Origin: Tildeniella torsiva UHER 1998/13D
GTDB taxonomy: Bacteria > Cyanobacteriota > Cyanobacteriia > Phormidesmidales > Phormidesmidaceae
Direction of reading: 5' to 3'
NCBI GenBank assembly: GCA_019358835.1
Contig: JAHHIH010000012.1
Location: forward strand, 117,154 to 181,153
DNA length: 64,000 nucleotides
Shown one piece after another: positions 25,218 to 34,722 of this stretch. Position numbers and translations under genes: made by a program. The notes beneath the pieces are model-generated. The model was not told where the DNA came from and ran no database searches. It saw only the letters and a program-made list of their open reading frames with translations. Position 1 is the stretch's first letter. Each line of letters begins with the position of its first letter.

Positions 25218-25446
25218 GGCAGGGGTAAGATTTGTAGCCTAATGATTTCCTATTATGCCGCTGACAAAATCCTCCTGAGGCTAAATCTCAACAGCGGTTA
25301 GGACTATCTGAGGCTGCCGAATTGGGCCAGTTGCAGCCCTAACATTTGTCTTTGCCGGAGTTAAGAGAATAATCCTGACGGTTTGACTTCTCTGCGAGAC
25401 CAGAGGCCACTAGACTAGAGGCAATGTTGTAGCTGGGGCACAGGCG

Positions 25447-26844
25447 TTGAGTGAAACGCAAAACACACCAAGTACCCTCGCCATAGACCGCAGGGAGCTG
25501 CAAGAGCTAGTGCGATCGCAGCTACAGGTACTGCTAGAGCAGGGCAACTTGCCAGGGGCCAAAGCGCTACTGGTGCCGGTGCAGCCTGCCGACATTGCCG
25601 AAGCCATTGAAGACCTGCCCGAGGCTATGCAGGCGATCGCCTTTCGGCTGCTGGGCAAAGGAGAGGCGATCGAGGTCTACGAAAATCTCGACACCAGCGT
25701 GCAGCAAGCCCTAATCGAAGACTTCAAGCGCCAGGATGTGCTCGATATCGTCGATAAAATGTCGCCCGACGACCGGGCCAGACTCTTCGATGAGTTGCCC
25801 GCCAAGTTTGTGCGCAGCCTGCTGGCTCAGCTCAGCCCCCAGGAGCGCGAGGCCACCGCCCAGCTGCTGGGTTACGAGGCCGGTACTGCCGGGCGCATCA
25901 TGACCCCCGAATACGTCGCTCTCAAAGAGGGCTGGACGATTCTGCGCGCCCTCGACTACATCCGCAGCCGCGCCTTCGTCAGCGAAACCATCTATTACCT
26001 GTTTGTCACCGATGCCGCCCGCCGCATGGTTGGCATTCTGTCGCTGCGACACCTGGTTACCGGTCAGCCCGAGCAAACCATCGGCGACCTGATGACCCGC
26101 GACGTGATCTCAGTCCGCACCGACGCCGACCAAGAAGACGTAGCCCGCCTGGTGCAGCGCTACGACTTTCTGGCCGTGCCCGTGGTCGATACCGAAGAGC
26201 GCCTGGTGGGCATCATCACCGTTGACGACCTGATCGACGTGATTGAGGCCGAAACCACCGAAGACATCTACGCCCTGGGCGGCGTCCAGAGCGGCGGTGA
26301 TAGCTATTTTCAGTCGAACCTATTTGATGTGGCCCGCAAGCGGGTGGTGTGGCTGTCGATTTTGCTGATCACCAATACCGTTACCACCGCCGTCATTCGC
26401 AGCCAGGAAGATATTTTGCAGCAGGTGGTAGCCCTGGCCGCGTTTATTCCGCTGCTGATCGGCAGCGGCGGTAATGTGGGGGCACAGTCGTCTACGGTGG
26501 TGATTCGCGGCCTCAACACCCAAGAAATTAGCTCTAAGCAGGCTCTCTCAGTGATTCGGCGGGAGGCGATCGCCGGTACTGTGTTAGGTCTCATGCTGGG
26601 GGCAGTCGTTACCGTCTGGGCCTACGTACTCCAAGGCAGCCTGCCCGTAGCCGTGACCGTAGGCATCAGCCTGGTCGCCATTTCTATCTTGGCTTCTACG
26701 GCTGGAGGTGCATTGCCCCTGCTGTTTGATGCCCTGAAATTTGACCCAGCCCTAATGTCGGCCCCCTTCATCACCACCATTGTCGATGTGCTGGGGGTGC
26801 TGCTTTACCTCACCCTGGCCCGCCATATGCTGGGGCTGGCCTAA
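25447..26844 (+). CDS. mgtE: magnesium transporter MgtE
   Basis: 465 residues, starting at TTG 25447; no in-frame ATG precedes the conserved N-domain, so a rare start is likely. MgtE_N domain (about 30-135, with DRARLFDELPAKFVRSLL), two CBS domains (about 137-260: TAGRIMTPEYV, FLAVPVVDTEERLVGIITVDDL), a connecting helix, and five membrane helices (about 285-465) with LIGSGGNVGAQSSTVVIRGL, the pore-lining signature. It is an Mg2+-gated channel for Mg2+ uptake in the inner membrane. Upstream 230 bases show no clear M-box riboswitch by eye. Confidence 0.95.
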   Translation: MSETQNTPSTLAIDRRELQELVRSQLQVLLEQGNLPGAKALLVPVQPADIAEAIEDLPEAMQAIAFRLLGKGEAIEVYENLDTSVQQALIEDFKRQDVLDIVDKMSPDDRARLFDELPAKFVRSLLAQLSPQEREATAQLLGYEAGTAGRIMTPEYVALKEGWTILRALDYIRSRAFVSETIYYLFVTDAARRMVGILSLRHLVTGQPEQTIGDLMTRDVISVRTDADQEDVARLVQRYDFLAVPVVDTEERLVGIITVDDLIDVIEAETTEDIYALGGVQSGGDSYFQSNLFDVARKRVVWLSILLITNTVTTAVIRSQEDILQQVVALAAFIPLLIGSGGNVGAQSSTVVIRGLNTQEISSKQALSVIRREAIAGTVLGLMLGAVVTVWAYVLQGSLPVAVTVGISLVAISILASTAGGALPLLFDALKFDPALMSAPFITTIVDVLGVLLYLTLARHMLGLA

Positions 26845-27160
26845 ACCAGGAATTGAAGTTTACGAAGCGGGGCTTTGGGCCGGTGGTTAAACCTCAAGCC
26901 CTACCCCCAAACCCTGTCCCCCCGGCCATTGTGTTAGCCACGCTACTCATTTGCCTTAGGATAGGAGAACATAAAGCCAGACTTGAGTCGATCGGGCAGT
27001 CTTTCGCCCGGTTCTTGATACGAATGTTTACAATATCTTTAAAGGTCGTTGCAGTTCAGGTTAGCTGGCTGCCCACAATTCAATAAATCCGTTTCGAGCT
27101 AGCTCAGTCTATTGTTCCGCCTGCTTAGCCTCAGCCATCCCTAGCTAGTATTTTGGGATT
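26845..27160. other. 316-base intergenic region
   Basis: Between mgtE and the DUF502 gene. I see a short hairpin (CGGGC...GCCCG near 26990-27015) that may end mgtE transcription, then AT-rich DNA (TTTACAATATCTTTAAAGG, about 27030) that may hold a promoter for the downstream genes, but no box pair with good spacing. A 77-codon open frame (26853-27086) has no family features and is not called. Confidence 0.3.
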
Positions 27161-28006
27161 ATGGACTTAAACAGTTCGCCTACCCTCAACAAGCCTCCTC
27201 TCTCCAGCCCCGATCACCCCGAGCCCCCTGTGCTGCAAAAGATCAAGCAAGACCTCAAAAACGATCTAATTGCCGGCCTGGTGGTGGTTATTCCCCTGGC
27301 AACTACCATCTGGTTAGCGATCACCATTTCGGCCTGGGTGGTGCGGTTGCTGACTCGATTTCCCAAGCAGCTCACCCCCTTTGATGGCCTCAACCCCTTT
27401 TTGGTCGACCTGATCAACCTGCTGATTGGGCTATCGGTGCCCCTGCTGGCCATTTTGATTATTGGCCTGATGGCGCGCAACATTGCCGGTCGCTGGCTGC
27501 TGGATGTGGGTGAAAAGGTGGTGCAGTCAATTCCCCTGGCGGGGTCGGTGTACAAGACGTTGCAACAGCTGCTGCAAACGGTTTTTCAAGACTCTAGTAC
27601 GCGGTTTCGGCGCGCAGTGTTGGTGGAGTATCCCCGTCGGGGTATTTGGGCGGTTGCCTTTGTCACCGGAGCTATGACAGCTACGGCTACAGCGACTCCC
27701 AAGATGCTGAGCATTTTCGTGCCCACGACCCCTAACCCCACCAGCGGCTGGTACGCCATCGTGCCCGAAAACGATGTTGTCAACCTATCGATATCGATTG
27801 AAGATGCGTTCAAGCTGATTCTCTCTGGGGGCATTGTGGGGCCAAACCTGGCGGCGGCGGTTCCCCCCGATCGCGTGGTGTCGATGGTCGATGATGGCCA
27901 ATCGGCTACGCCCATCGCCCTAGATCTAGGCATCTCTGAGCTATCCCCCGATCTGGCAGACTATCCCCAGCAACTTTCTGTCTTGCCGGTAGACGAAGAT
28001 TGCTAA
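27161..28006 (+). CDS. DUF502 family membrane protein
   Basis: 281 residues. Two N-terminal membrane helices (DLIAGLVVVIPLATTIWLA and LINLLIGLSVPLLAILIIG) are followed by the DUF502 core: GEKVVQSIPLAGSVYKTLQQ, VLVEYPRRGIWAVAFVTG, FVPTTPNPTSGWYAIVPEND and SIEDAFKLILSGG. The family is widespread in cyanobacteria, plants (LIKE COV) and proteobacteria; its exact role is unsettled, with plant relatives linked to vesicle trafficking. First of three same-strand genes with nusB and ftsY. Confidence 0.9.
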   Translation: MDLNSSPTLNKPPLSSPDHPEPPVLQKIKQDLKNDLIAGLVVVIPLATTIWLAITISAWVVRLLTRFPKQLTPFDGLNPFLVDLINLLIGLSVPLLAILIIGLMARNIAGRWLLDVGEKVVQSIPLAGSVYKTLQQLLQTVFQDSSTRFRRAVLVEYPRRGIWAVAFVTGAMTATATATPKMLSIFVPTTPNPTSGWYAIVPENDVVNLSISIEDAFKLILSGGIVGPNLAAAVPPDRVVSMVDDGQSATPIALDLGISELSPDLADYPQQLSVLPVDEDC

Positions 28007-28120
28007 GATGTAGCCTGGTTCCAGCCCTGGGCAAGGTTGGTCGTCGGTGTGCGTAAAACTGCGCCGGGCCAGTTTTGCCCTGGAAAGATCCTGCACCGCC
28101 GCTTCTGGGAGACATGACCT

Positions 28121-28771
28121 ATGCAAGCTCGCCGTATGGCCCGCGAGTTGGCCCTATTGGGCCTCAGCCAGCTTTCTGACAAGCCCGGCAGATTAGCGCC
28201 CCCAGACTTTGAGAAACTGCTGCTGGCGGCCATTCAAACCCTGACCGCCGAAGCCAAAGACGCCCTCGAAACCGCCGCTGACGAGTTAAAGCGGGGCAAC
28301 CAGCACCTGGTCGATAGCGGCACCCGCGCCAGCGATGTTGAGAAGGGCCGGGCCATGGTCGAAGATGCGATCGCCCTCACCCAGACCGCCATCAACCGGC
28401 TGGCTCACGCGGTCGAGCTGCCCGAGTTCATTCGCCTCAGCAACCAGTCTGAGATCGAAGCCTTTGCCCTGGAACTGCTCACCAACACCGCTAAGTACCA
28501 AACTCAGGTCGATGCCATTCTCGACGAAGCGATGGTGGCCTGGAACCTGAAGCGCCTACCCCGCATCGATCGCGACATTCTGCGCCTGGCCGTGGTCGAA
28601 ATCCAATACCTGGGCACTCCCGACCGTGTGGCTATCAACGAGGCGGTGGAATTAGCCAAGCGCTATAGCGACGACGACGGCTACCGCTTTATCAACGGCG
28701 TGCTGCGCCGGGTAGTCAGCCGAGGGGATGAGGCGGCGGTGGAAGTAGAGGCCGATAGTCCCGTGATGTAG
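28121..28771 (+). CDS. nusB: transcription antitermination factor NusB
   Basis: 216 residues, about 60-70 longer than E. coli NusB because of an insert after the first helix (about 50-110, rich in Ala/Glu/Lys), typical of cyanobacterial forms. Landmarks: MQARRMARELALLGLSQL at the N-terminus and the conserved C-terminal LKRLPRIDRDILRLAVVEI, TPDRVAINEAVELAKRYSDD and YRFINGVLRRV. It binds boxA RNA with NusE to keep RNA polymerase processive on rRNA operons. 114 bases after the DUF502 gene and about 200 before ftsY, all on the plus strand. Confidence 0.94.
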   Translation: MQARRMARELALLGLSQLSDKPGRLAPPDFEKLLLAAIQTLTAEAKDALETAADELKRGNQHLVDSGTRASDVEKGRAMVEDAIALTQTAINRLAHAVELPEFIRLSNQSEIEAFALELLTNTAKYQTQVDAILDEAMVAWNLKRLPRIDRDILRLAVVEIQYLGTPDRVAINEAVELAKRYSDDDGYRFINGVLRRVVSRGDEAAVEVEADSPVM

Positions 28772-28969
28772 GGGATGGATGGGTAGGGGCAGACCTACGT
28801 GTCTGCCCAGGGAATGGGTAGATAATTAGCAGCGGGCTGGAGCTTGGTTAAATTCCGTCCCTCCTGCCAATGGGTCTGAAGCCCTGCTCGGGTGTGGATG
28901 AACGTACCCGTCGTTCGCCCTGAGAACGATACTATTAACAACAGTAACAACGTCCAAGGTAGCTCTGAT

Positions 28970-30610
28970 ATGGCTGGGTTCAATTGGTTTCAGCGCGGTT
29001 TCGACAAGTCTGACAGCGCCGATGCTGATGCTAAACAAGCTGAGGCTAAAGCCCCAGAACTGGCCCAAGCCCCGACCCCGGCTACCCCGCAGCTCTCATC
29101 CGAAGACTACCTGAAGTGGGCCAAGGCCGCCTACCAAAACATTCAGAAACAGCAGGCTGAGGCTAAAACCGAAGATGCGGTTGCCGAAGCAGCGCCCGCT
29201 GCGGTGGAAGAGGCAGCATCTGAGGAGGCTGATGCTAAAGCCGTTGAAGTGTCTACGACTGATGAGCCAGTCGTAAAAGCTGAGGTTGCAGAACCAGCGG
29301 AAACCTTGAACGCTGAAACAGATGCGGCCATTTCAGAATCTCTAGAAACTGCCGAATCTGCCGTAGAATCCTCCGTCGTTGAACCTGTTGCTGAAGTTGA
29401 AGTCCCCGCCGTGGAGCCAGCAGCGGTAGAGCCCGAACCCGAAACCGAACCCGCAGCCCCTCGGCCCTTTTGGGCACAGGCCGAGGAAGAGCGCTTAGAA
29501 CGTCTGGCCCAGCTAGAGGCAACGGCGATCGCAGAACCCGAACCTGAACATGCCCCCGTCGCCACTGTCACGGCACCCCCCGCCCCCGTTCTACCCGATA
29601 TCGATCTAGACGAAGCCTTTCTCTGGTCAGCGGAAGTGCTCGCCGCCCAGGGTCGCCGCCCCGACGACATCTCCGCCGAAGAAATCACCTGGCTCAACAA
29701 GCTGCGCCAGGGGCTAAATAAAACCCGCCTTAGCCTGGTCAACCAGCTCAAGGCGATCGTGGGTCAGGGGCCGCTCAACGACGATGCGGTGCTGGAAATT
29801 GAGGCGCTGCTGTTGCAGGCCGATGTGGGCGTCGCCGCCACCGACAAAGTGATTGCGGCGCTACAAGCCCGCATGCGAGAGGAGGTGCTGCCGCCCGATC
29901 AGGCGATCGCCTACCTCAAATCTATTCTGCGGGATATGCTCGATGCACCCCTGGCGGACTCCCACAATCTCGCCTTTACCCCCGAAAAGGGCAGCTTCAA
30001 CATCTGGCTGATGACCGGGGTCAACGGCGCGGGCAAAACCACCACCATCGGCAAACTGGCCCACATCGCTAAAAAATCGGGCTACAACACGCTCATTGCC
30101 GCCGCCGACACCTTCCGCGCCGCCGCCGTCGAGCAGGTCAAAACCTGGGGTGCCCGCAGCGATGTAGAGGTGATCGCTAACCCAGGGCAGAACACCGACC
30201 CAGCGGCGGTGGTCTATGACGCGATCGCAGCCTCCCAATCCCGCAATATCGAGCTGCTGCTGGTTGACACCGCCGGTCGCCTGCAAAACAAAAAGAACCT
30301 GATGGACGAGCTGGCAAAAATTCGCCGCATTGTCGACAAAAAAGCCCCCGATGCTCATGTCGAGGCCTTGCTGGTGCTCGATGCCACCCTGGGCCAAAAC
30401 GGCCTGCGCCAGGCAGAAGTTTTTGCCGAAGCCGCTAACCTCAGCGGCGTGGTGCTCACCAAACTCGACGGCACTGCCAAAGGCGGCGTTGCCCTGGCGG
30501 TGGTCGAGCAGCTGGGGCTACCCATCCGGTTTATCGGTGCGGGGGAAGGCATTGAAGACCTGCGGCCTTTCTCTAGCTATGAATTTGTCGAAGCTCTGGT
30601 GAGCGGTTGA
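28970..30610 (+). CDS. ftsY: signal recognition particle receptor FtsY
   Basis: 546 residues from ATG 28970 (MAGFNWFQRGF), which has AAGGTAG upstream; an in-frame ATG at 28892 is less likely. Residues 1-about 220 form the acidic, Ala/Glu/Val-rich A domain (many EAEV/EPA runs). N domain about 235-315 (LRQGLNKTRLSLVNQLKAIV). G domain: P-loop GVNGAGKTTT, DTFRAAAVEQ, VDTAGRLQNKKN, TKLDGTAKGG, GAGEGIEDLRPF. It docks SRP-ribosome complexes at the membrane for cotranslational insertion. The order nusB-ftsY recurs in cyanobacteria. Confidence 0.96.
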   Translation: MAGFNWFQRGFDKSDSADADAKQAEAKAPELAQAPTPATPQLSSEDYLKWAKAAYQNIQKQQAEAKTEDAVAEAAPAAVEEAASEEADAKAVEVSTTDEPVVKAEVAEPAETLNAETDAAISESLETAESAVESSVVEPVAEVEVPAVEPAAVEPEPETEPAAPRPFWAQAEEERLERLAQLEATAIAEPEPEHAPVATVTAPPAPVLPDIDLDEAFLWSAEVLAAQGRRPDDISAEEITWLNKLRQGLNKTRLSLVNQLKAIVGQGPLNDDAVLEIEALLLQADVGVAATDKVIAALQARMREEVLPPDQAIAYLKSILRDMLDAPLADSHNLAFTPEKGSFNIWLMTGVNGAGKTTTIGKLAHIAKKSGYNTLIAAADTFRAAAVEQVKTWGARSDVEVIANPGQNTDPAAVVYDAIAASQSRNIELLLVDTAGRLQNKKNLMDELAKIRRIVDKKAPDAHVEALLVLDATLGQNGLRQAEVFAEAANLSGVVLTKLDGTAKGGVALAVVEQLGLPIRFIGAGEGIEDLRPFSSYEFVEALVSG

Positions 30611-30741
30611 CCTCATTCGCGTTGCTCACCATTCCGACCTTTCTCAGGAGGGGTTTGATCCCACAACTATTTGTTGTGCCAACGATGGGCGAGCCTGTCT
30701 ATGGGCAATATTGAATACAGTTAAGCTATTGGCCTGCGCCC

Positions 30742-31314
30742 ATGACTCCTGAACAACGATTGGACTATCTCTACAAAGAGTATGTGCGGCTCAGCCAGCA
30801 GGCAGAAGAGTATATCCAAAGCGCCTTTGAAGATCTTAAGCTGATGGGCGTGATTGGAGCCACCATCGCTCTTTGGAAGCCCATCGTCGATTTTATTGTG
30901 CTGGCAAAGCCAGAGTTTGATGCCAGTGGGCTGCTGTTTTTAGGCTTTCTCTGCCTGCTGCTGATCATTGCCATCATTGGATTTTGGAATTTGATCAAGC
31001 AATCTTTCATTATCTTTTTCGCCGATAATCTCCAGAGCTACGAAGAAGAAATTAGAAAAGAGCTAAGTGTGACTGAAGGGTCAGGAGTATTTGGCCTTAA
31101 CCTTGAAAAAGAAGCAAAACTTCTACAGAGCTACAGATCTACTTTTGCCGCCTTCCTTTCGGTTTTTGCTCTAGCGACGACGTTTATACCTTTTTTAATT
31201 CTGATTTCAATTAGTGTCACCTATGCTGTGATCTATTTGGCGCTTTCACTGGTGCTGTTTGGAACGTACTTTCGAGTGCTCAAAAAATCAACCCGAAGAT
31301 TCTTGAAGCATTAG
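30742..31314 (+). CDS. membrane protein of unknown function
   Basis: 190 residues. A short soluble N-terminus (YLYKEYVRLSQQAEEYIQSA) precedes hydrophobic segments around LLFLGFLCLLLIIAIIGFW and around AAFLSVFALATTFIPFLILI to YLALSLVLFGTYF, separated by a charged loop (QSYEEEIRKELSVTEG). Two helical hairpins are likely, with a basic C-terminus (KKSTRRFLKH). I recognise no family. It has a lower GC content than ftsY and stands alone, followed by a dispersed repeat, so it may be an accessory gene. Confidence 0.7.
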   Translation: MTPEQRLDYLYKEYVRLSQQAEEYIQSAFEDLKLMGVIGATIALWKPIVDFIVLAKPEFDASGLLFLGFLCLLLIIAIIGFWNLIKQSFIIFFADNLQSYEEEIRKELSVTEGSGVFGLNLEKEAKLLQSYRSTFAAFLSVFALATTFIPFLILISISVTYAVIYLALSLVLFGTYFRVLKKSTRRFLKH

Positions 31315-31381
31315 TACTTTTTTGCAATTTCGTAGACAATCCAAGCTCAGCAGATCGGAAACATTCTCCCCTAGCGAGATT

Positions 31382-31482
31382 TAGCCCTCACCCTAAATCC
31401 CTCTCCCAAGCTGGGAGAGGGACTTTGAAAGGTTTTCCGGCTCCCCTCTCCTTCTTGGGAGAGGGGCTGGGGGTGAGGGCTA
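31382..31482. repeat. dispersed hairpin repeat (CCCTCACCC...GGGTGAGGG type)
   Basis: Begins TAGCCCTCACCC and ends with its complement GGGTGAGGGCTA. Inside are two further inverted pairs, CCCTCTCCCAAGCTGGGAGAGGG and CTCCCCTCTCC...GGGAGAGGGG. This 101-base nested palindrome is a very common type of intergenic repeat in cyanobacteria, with MITE-like look but no certain transposase. It sits between the convergent membrane-protein gene and argZ. Confidence 0.75.
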
Positions 31483-31537
31483 GCGGGGACTTTGCGATCT
31501 ACTGAAGCTGTATTGAACATTAAATTATTTGCTTTGC

Positions 31538-31583
31538 AAAAAAAGCAGCGTCCTAAGCCTGAAATAGGCTTAGAACGCTGCTT
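31538..31583 (-). terminator. Rho-independent terminator of argZ
   Basis: Read on the minus strand, an 18-bp stem with one mismatch (AAGCAGCGTTCTAAGCCT paired with AGGCTTAGGACGCTGCTT) and a 4-5 base loop is followed by a run of seven T. It lies about 10 bases after the argZ stop at 31594, exactly where a terminator is expected. Confidence 0.9.
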
Positions 31584-31593
31584 GCACGGCTCT

Positions 31594-33705
31594 CTACTGA
31601 ACCATGACGTGGCGCTGGGTAAGCTTGTCGAGCTGCTTCACCAGCAGACTTAGGAACAGGCCCACATCGGTCACCACCCCGGTAGACTCTAGCGAACCGC
31701 GATCGGCTAGCTTTGTCACCACGGCGGGGTTGATGTCAACGCAGACCATCTTCACGCCCGAAGGAGTCATGTTGCCCACGCCGATCGCATGGAGCATCGT
31801 CGAGAGCATCAGAATCAGGTCGCAGCCTTCGATCAAACGAGCGTACTCGGCCTGGGCAGCGAGCAGATCCATTTTGGTGTCGGGCAGAGGGCCGTCGTCG
31901 CGAATGGAGCCCGCTAGGGAGAAGGGCACGTTGTGCTTGACGCACTCGTAGAGCACGCCACGAGTCAGCACGCCCTGCTCGACGGCGTTGGCAATGCTGC
32001 CGCAGCGGCGAATGCTGTTGATTGCCCGTAGGTGATGACGGTGGCCGCCGCGCACAGAGGTGCCCTGCTTCATATCAACGCCCAGGGAGGTGCCGAGCAT
32101 GGCCTGCTCGATGTCGTGAACAGCGATCGCATTGCCCCCCAGCAGCGCCTGTACATAGCCCTCGCGAATCAGTCGCCCTAGATGGTCGCCGCCGCCCGTG
32201 TGAATTACCACCGGGCCAGCCACCACGGCCACCTTGCCGCCCTGGTCGCGCAGGCGGCGCAGATCCCACGCCACCTGTTCGACAATTAGCTCCACGCGGC
32301 GCTCGCTAGAGACCCCCGAACCCATAAAACTAAACTCTTCGGTGACGGTAGCGGCGGCACGGCTGCGATCTTTGGTGCTGCGCACGCTGCGAATGCCGTC
32401 GTAGCCGACAATCACCTGGTCGCCCACCGCCAGATCGCGCAGCAGCTTGCAGCTGGCCACCGGGTCAGACTCCGATACCACGATCACTCCATCCATGCGC
32501 TGGCCCTGCACCCGCACCCACTGTCCTCGCACCCGCACCTCGGTGGGGTAAATGGTGGAACTGTAGAAGTCGTCGGGGGCAACCCCGGCCTGGGTGATGG
32601 TCACCAGGTGAGCGTCCTGCTGTTCCTCGGGTAGCGCCACCGCGCCCAGGTCGATCAGCTGGGCCATGATCTCATCCATCACCTCGCGATCGGGGGCCGA
32701 GACGCGAATTTCAGCCGATGAGGTGCTCTGGCGCTGCTCGCCCAGGTCAAAATTCAGCACCTGGAAGCTACCGCCGCCCTCCATCACCAAATCCAGCGCC
32801 CGGCTGACCAGGCCGGAGTCGAGCAGGTGGCCCGTCATGGTGACGGTGCGAGCGATGATTCCCTTCTCTCCTGCGGGTTCGGGGTGCAGGGGCTCGGTCA
32901 CCCGCAGGGTGAGGCACTTAGCGGCACCCCCAGCCTTGAGAAACTCCGTTAGGGGCGTTTCTACCACCTCAAAGCCCGCATCAGCCAGCCGCGCCTTCAG
33001 CTCATCGCTGGCCTTGTTCATGATCACGGTGCGATCGATATTCACCGAGTTGCAGGCAAAGTTGACGGCGTCGGGCTCGTCAATGGCGATCCGCTTTTCG
33101 GGGGGCACCCGCAGCTCGATCAGTCGGTTCGAGTAGGCGTCGAAGGCGGGGGGGTAGTAGAGCAGATAGCCGCCGGTCAGCGGGCAGAAACAGGTATCGA
33201 GATGGTAAAAGCGCTCATCCATCAGGTGCAGCGACAGCACTTCGATGTTGAGCCACTCAGCCACCAGCCCGTGGGAATCTAGCTCGGTGCGAAAGCCATA
33301 GCCCGCCCACAGCCAGCGCCCCTCGCGATCGAGCAGGGCATCGCCTGCCCCCTCAAAGGGTAGCTCGGGGGGGAGGGTAAAGACCTCGTGCCCCTGGGCC
33401 TCAAACCATTCTTTAAAGAAGGGCTCTTCGCCCTGGCGCTCGGGGTGCAGAAAGCGGCTGAGCACCACCTGGCTGCCCAAGATCAGCCCGGCGTTGGCGG
33501 TAAACACCATGTCGGGCCAGCCCTGCTGAGGCTTGACCAGGTCTACATCGGCGCGATCGCTAATAATTTGGTAGAGGCTTTGCCACTGCTCTTGGGCGGT
33601 CTCTAGAGACGAGCGGTGAATGTTGCCCTCCATCCAGGGGTTGATGACGTAATCCACCTCGTAGTGGTGGGGAGCGCACATGAGAAAACGAATGGAGGAA
33701 GTCAT
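31594..33705 (-). CDS. argZ: bifunctional arginine dihydrolase / ornithine cyclodeaminase (ArgZ/AgrE)
   Basis: 703 residues, full length for the family. The N-terminal half is an amidinotransferase-fold (GME) arginine dihydrolase: WPDMVFTANAGL, FEGAGDAL, FYHLDTCFCPL with His168, and AAKCLTLR with Cys264. His168 and Cys264 coincide with the catalytic pair reported for the cyanobacterial enzymes. The C-terminal half (about 280-703) is the LOR/SDH-type domain with an NAD(P)-binding part (VAVVAGPVVIHTGGGDHLGR; GGHRHHLRAINSI) that makes proline from ornithine in AgrE. The enzyme converts arginine to ornithine plus CO2 and ammonia and mobilises nitrogen from cyanophycin. Monocistronic, with its own terminator. 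Confidence 0.95.
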   Translation of the reverse strand: MTSSIRFLMCAPHHYEVDYVINPWMEGNIHRSSLETAQEQWQSLYQIISDRADVDLVKPQQGWPDMVFTANAGLILGSQVVLSRFLHPERQGEEPFFKEWFEAQGHEVFTLPPELPFEGAGDALLDREGRWLWAGYGFRTELDSHGLVAEWLNIEVLSLHLMDERFYHLDTCFCPLTGGYLLYYPPAFDAYSNRLIELRVPPEKRIAIDEPDAVNFACNSVNIDRTVIMNKASDELKARLADAGFEVVETPLTEFLKAGGAAKCLTLRVTEPLHPEPAGEKGIIARTVTMTGHLLDSGLVSRALDLVMEGGGSFQVLNFDLGEQRQSTSSAEIRVSAPDREVMDEIMAQLIDLGAVALPEEQQDAHLVTITQAGVAPDDFYSSTIYPTEVRVRGQWVRVQGQRMDGVIVVSESDPVASCKLLRDLAVGDQVIVGYDGIRSVRSTKDRSRAAATVTEEFSFMGSGVSSERRVELIVEQVAWDLRRLRDQGGKVAVVAGPVVIHTGGGDHLGRLIREGYVQALLGGNAIAVHDIEQAMLGTSLGVDMKQGTSVRGGHRHHLRAINSIRRCGSIANAVEQGVLTRGVLYECVKHNVPFSLAGSIRDDGPLPDTKMDLLAAQAEYARLIEGCDLILMLSTMLHAIGVGNMTPSGVKMVCVDINPAVVTKLADRGSLESTGVVTDVGLFLSLLVKQLDKLTQRHVMVQ

Positions 33706-33786
33706 AGGGAAGGGGCCGACGTGAAGGAAATCAGAGCAAACAGACGAATCGGGCAGCGAAGGCCATACCAGGGGCGCTTAAACTAA

Positions 33787-33830
33787 ACAGCGCTGGGGGC
33801 CAACATCGTATTTTAAGCCCTCAGCGCTGT
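33787..33830 (-). terminator. hairpin, possible terminator of the 33884-34258 gene
   Basis: Arms 33787-33800 and 33817-33830 (ACAGCGCTGGGGGC and GCCCTCAGCGCTGT) pair with one mismatch around a 16-base loop. On the minus strand it is followed by TTAGTTTAAG, only moderately T-rich. It lies 54 bases after a small gene and about 80 bases upstream of argZ, so it may instead be a 5' element of argZ. Confidence 0.5.
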
Positions 33831-33883
33831 CACTATATTCGGTTGTCATGAGTCCTTGTAGATTGAGGCCACCGGGACACTCA

Positions 33884-34258
33884 CTACGGCTCTGAAGGTA
33901 AGTCAACAAAGAAATGGGCACCAGTTAAGCGATTGCTGGTGATGATGGAGCTGGTCAAACTGCCGTGGCGCAGACGGCGGGCCGTAACCAGCTGATCACT
34001 GCCGGCCAGAGGTTCCCCGGCGAAGGCGTAGCTAGCTGAGGCCTCGGATACTCTTACAGACACGGGTACTAGAGCGGAGCCAGTTACCAGATCAGCGGCC
34101 TCGGCCCTGTTGCCCGAGGAGTCAAAGCCGACCGCCAACATAAAGGCCGCTAGACCAATCAGCAGCGCCAGACGAATATCAATGATTTGCACCACTTGGA
34201 AGACAGCATTTTGAATGGATGCCCAAACGGTGGAAGATGACTCGGTATCTTTGAACAA
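33884..34258 (-). CDS. small membrane-anchored protein of unknown function
   Basis: 124 residues. A hydrophobic helix (IRLALLIGLAAFMLAVGF, about 28-45) follows a short polar N-terminus and is followed by about 75 polar residues (SSGNRAEAADLVTGS, LVPVSVRVSEASASYAF). This could be a single-pass anchor or a late signal peptide. No known motif. A promoter candidate lies 142 bases upstream (34400-34428) and a hairpin 54 bases downstream, so it looks like a free-standing transcription unit. Confidence 0.6.
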   Translation of the reverse strand: MFKDTESSSTVWASIQNAVFQVVQIIDIRLALLIGLAAFMLAVGFDSSGNRAEAADLVTGSALVPVSVRVSEASASYAFAGEPLAGSDQLVTARRLRHGSLTSSIITSNRLTGAHFFVDLPSEP

Positions 34259-34399
34259 GGCTAAGCTCCTCGAAACACCAGTGGTTCGCTGTAAGACTCA
34301 CCAAGACCGGCTAACCGACCTACTGCCAGAATCTTTCAGGGCTCTTACTGAGGCATCCAACCCAGTTTGTGGACTACTCAATAGTTTTGCTTAAGTATT

Positions 34400-34428
34400 G
34401 TTATACACATAACGTCACCAAGTCACAA
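34400..34428 (-). promoter_or_regulatory. sigma70-type promoter candidate for the 33884-34258 gene
   Basis: On the minus strand TTGTGA (34428-34423) and TATAAC (34405-34400) are separated by 17 bases. The -10 overlaps a palindrome GTTATACACATAAC (34400-34413) that could be an operator. Seen by eye only. Confidence 0.4.
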
Positions 34429-34722
34429 GATGTTGCGACCATTCCAGAATTGCTTCCAAGGTTTGCAAAGGTAGCCAAATGCCTCTGGTGTATGGGGTTT
34501 AGGCGCTTCGCATATGAAGAGCATGAATTTTTGTAAACCATAGAGCTCAATCTATGGTTTTAGCTAGTCTAGTTGAGACGTTTCCCTAAGACCGTTCAAA
34601 CAGCTTGAACGGTCTTAGGGTTTCTGGATGGTCTAACCAACGTGACTATGGTTATTAGTAATGTCAAATTCCGCTCACTGGCTTACCTAAGCAAACTCCA
34701 CTGCCCAAGAGCGGCTCTCTAT
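34429..34722. other. intergenic region with two perfect hairpins
   Basis: Noncoding. Holds AAACCATAGA...TCTATGGTTT (34535-34560, 10-bp stem, 6-base loop) and a perfect 16-bp stem CCCTAAGACCGTTCAA...TTGAACGGTCTTAGGG (34584-34620, 5-base loop). The second lies about 100 bases after the stop of the SH3/peptidoglycan-binding gene and may terminate it, although no clear T-run follows on the minus strand (on the plus strand TTTC follows). Confidence 0.55.

Noticed and set aside
25218..25446. Mg2+ riboswitch (M-box) upstream of mgtE
   Set aside because: I searched by eye for the paired stems and conserved loops and found no convincing match; a covariance-model scan would decide.
26853..27086. 77-codon open frame between mgtE and the DUF502 gene
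   Set aside because: No ribosome site, no family features, and sequence looks like ordinary intergenic DNA.
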